From contig JAKLKO010000008.1 in assembly GCA_023150615.1 (NCBI GenBank), positions 101,702-165,701 of the forward strand: 64,000 nt of DNA, given 5' to 3'. This document shows positions 63,116 to 64,000 of this stretch, piece by piece; within the stretch, counting starts at the first letter, position 1, and every line of letters begins with the position of its first letter. This DNA is from Phycisphaerae bacterium (GTDB lineage Bacteria > Planctomycetota > Phycisphaerae > UBA1845 > UTPLA1). Below the pieces are notes generated by a model that was given only the letters and a program-made list of their open reading frames with translations, had not been told where the DNA came from and searched no databases. Made by a program: the position numbers and the translations under genes.

Positions 63116-64000
63116 TCATTCGATGTATCCCAATTCCTGGAGCCGCTGGCGAACGATGCGCTCCTGTTCGTCGCTGAGCGCACCGGCCTTCGGGGGCGGA
63201 CCGGCGGCCCGCGCCGGCTGGCGCGCGGGCGGGTGGCGGGCGATGTATTGCTCGTCGAACACATGCGCGGGGAAGGCCGCGTCGAAGTCATCCGGGACCG
63301 CGATACCGAGCGCATGCAGAATGATCTGCGGCAGGCCGTGGATGTCGACGTCGCCGGTGGTCTGGCCGCGGCGGAAGGCCGGCCCGTCGGCGATGTAGAG
63401 GCCGAACTGGGAATGCCCACCCTCCATGACGTTTCGCAGGTTGCGCGTGAAATACTCATTGATCCGGCCGCGCGGGCTGATGAAGTGCGTAAGCGAGATG
63501 GCGAACTTCTCCCAGCTCGGGACGGCCAGCAGGTCCGGCGCGAGCTCGCGATAGGGACCGGCGAAGACCTCTTCGCCGAAGCGCACGTCGGTGAAATAGG
63601 GCTCGCCGTTATCGGGAGAGCCAATGCCGCGGAGGCGCTGGGCCAGCCGGTCGCGGGCGTCGCGCCACTCCGTGTCCGAAGCGAACGCCGCACGATTGAA
63701 GTAGATCGCGCCGTTGATGGTGGCGACGGCCTTGGAGTCGCCGGCTTCGTTCCCCGCGAAGGCGAGGTAAGGCGTGCGACGCGACGCCAGCCAGCGGCAG
63801 AAGGACTCGTACGCGCGCGTCGGGGCGCGCGTCAGCAGTTCGTAGACCGCGCGAATCGCGGCGCGTTCGATGAGACCGAGTCCGCCACCGAGCGGCGCGA
63901 GCAGTCGGCGCGCGATTTGGTAGCACGCCGATCCGCCCGTCGGCAACTCGCGGTAGCGCACGAGTCCCAACTCATCCAGGACGCGGCTCAGCGCGAACGC
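63116..64000 (-). CDS. AlkP-superfamily phosphohydrolase-like protein (3' part; 5' end outside the window)
   Basis: The last 294 residues of a longer protein; the frame stays open to base 64000. It resembles the C-terminal part of predicted AlkP-fold phosphohydrolases or phosphomutases: YLAFAGNEAGDSKAVATINGA, split as YLAFAGNEAGDS and KAVATINGA, AIYFNRAAF, LAPDLLAVP and NVMEGGHSQFGLYIADGPAF, the last with the late metal-binding His (G-G-H-S) and the typical IADGPAF-like turn. VDIHGLPQIILHALGI is the usual last helix of the fold. Metal-binding residues of the N-terminal half cannot be seen. It ends with a Gln/Arg-rich helix (EQERIVRQRLQELGYIE). Substrate unknown. Confidence 0.7.
   Translation of the reverse strand, partial: AFALSRVLDELGLVRYRELPTGGSACYQIARRLLAPLGGGLGLIERAAIRAVYELLTRAPTRAYESFCRWLASRRTPYLAFAGNEAGDSKAVATINGAIYFNRAAFASDTEWRDARDRLAQRLRGIGSPDNGEPYFTDVRFGEEVFAGPYRELAPDLLAVPSWEKFAISLTHFISPRGRINEYFTRNLRNVMEGGHSQFGLYIADGPAFRRGQTTGDVDIHGLPQIILHALGIAVPDDFDAAFPAHVFDEQYIARHPPARQPARAAGPPPKAGALSDEQERIVRQRLQELGYIE

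Overview
The window is strongly GC-rich, with GC-ending codons throughout, and looks like chromosomal DNA of a planctomycete (Planctomycetota, perhaps Phycisphaerae-like). The grounds are secreted proteins with planctomycete-style modules (WGEN repeats, DCNGN calcium repeats, dockerin-like ends, right-handed beta-helices), two PEP-CTERM proteins, a PQQ-type propeller protein of 1521 residues, and KdsB, which implies a Kdo-containing outer membrane. Genus cannot be read from the sequence. I saw no tRNA, rRNA, CRISPR array, phage or insertion sequence. Layout: 15-9143 (minus) holds two secreted proteins, a metallo-beta-lactamase-fold hydrolase, the large propeller/TPR protein and a HAMP histidine kinase. 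9229-17636 (plus) starts with a canonical promoter and a secreted TPR-like protein. It continues with a surface-polysaccharide cassette: CapD/FlaA1-type nucleotide-sugar dehydratase, SGNH hydrolase, NodU-type carbamoyltransferase, SxtJ-like membrane protein, DUF5989 mini-protein and a methyltransferase. 17646-28238 (minus) carries SMC, a GT-C glycosyltransferase, an L,D-transpeptidase, a second GT-C protein, an Ogt-type DNA repair methyltransferase, a 6S RNA candidate with its own promoter and terminator, and an alkaline-phosphatase-fold lipoprotein. 28600-34308 (plus) has ligA, nadB and a Tat-exported vanadium haloperoxidase. 34402-39323 (minus) has a GT-C protein, rsgA, and an ECF sigma / membrane anti-sigma pair. 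39500-50333 (plus) has moaA (possibly leaderless), pyruvate dehydrogenase E1 (aceE) and three large secreted proteins. 50365-52375 (minus) has a small unknown protein, metF and an exported glutathione peroxidase. 52536-55826 (plus) has kdsB, a coupled lipoprotein hydrolase and a PEP-CTERM propeller protein. 55914-64000 contains a decayed TPR gene end and two divergent MpsC/DUF2294 genes, one with a structured terminator-bearing leader. It ends with two small proteins, a B12-binding radical SAM enzyme, a fatty acid desaturase, a YeiH-type exporter, cysteine dioxygenase and the 3' part of an AlkP-fold gene cut by the window edge. How the genes work together: much of the window concerns the cell envelope. 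Nucleotide-sugar dehydration, carbamoylation and methylation, GT-C transferases, Kdo activation and L,D-crosslinking would decorate the surface. The repeat proteins are exported, and PEP-CTERM proteins need an exosortase that is not in the window. Cysteine dioxygenase and the YeiH-type exporter form a plausible cysteine-sulfur disposal pair. The regulatory DNA is unusually readable: several sigma70-like promoters and perfect-stem terminators stand out, including two that define non-coding RNAs.
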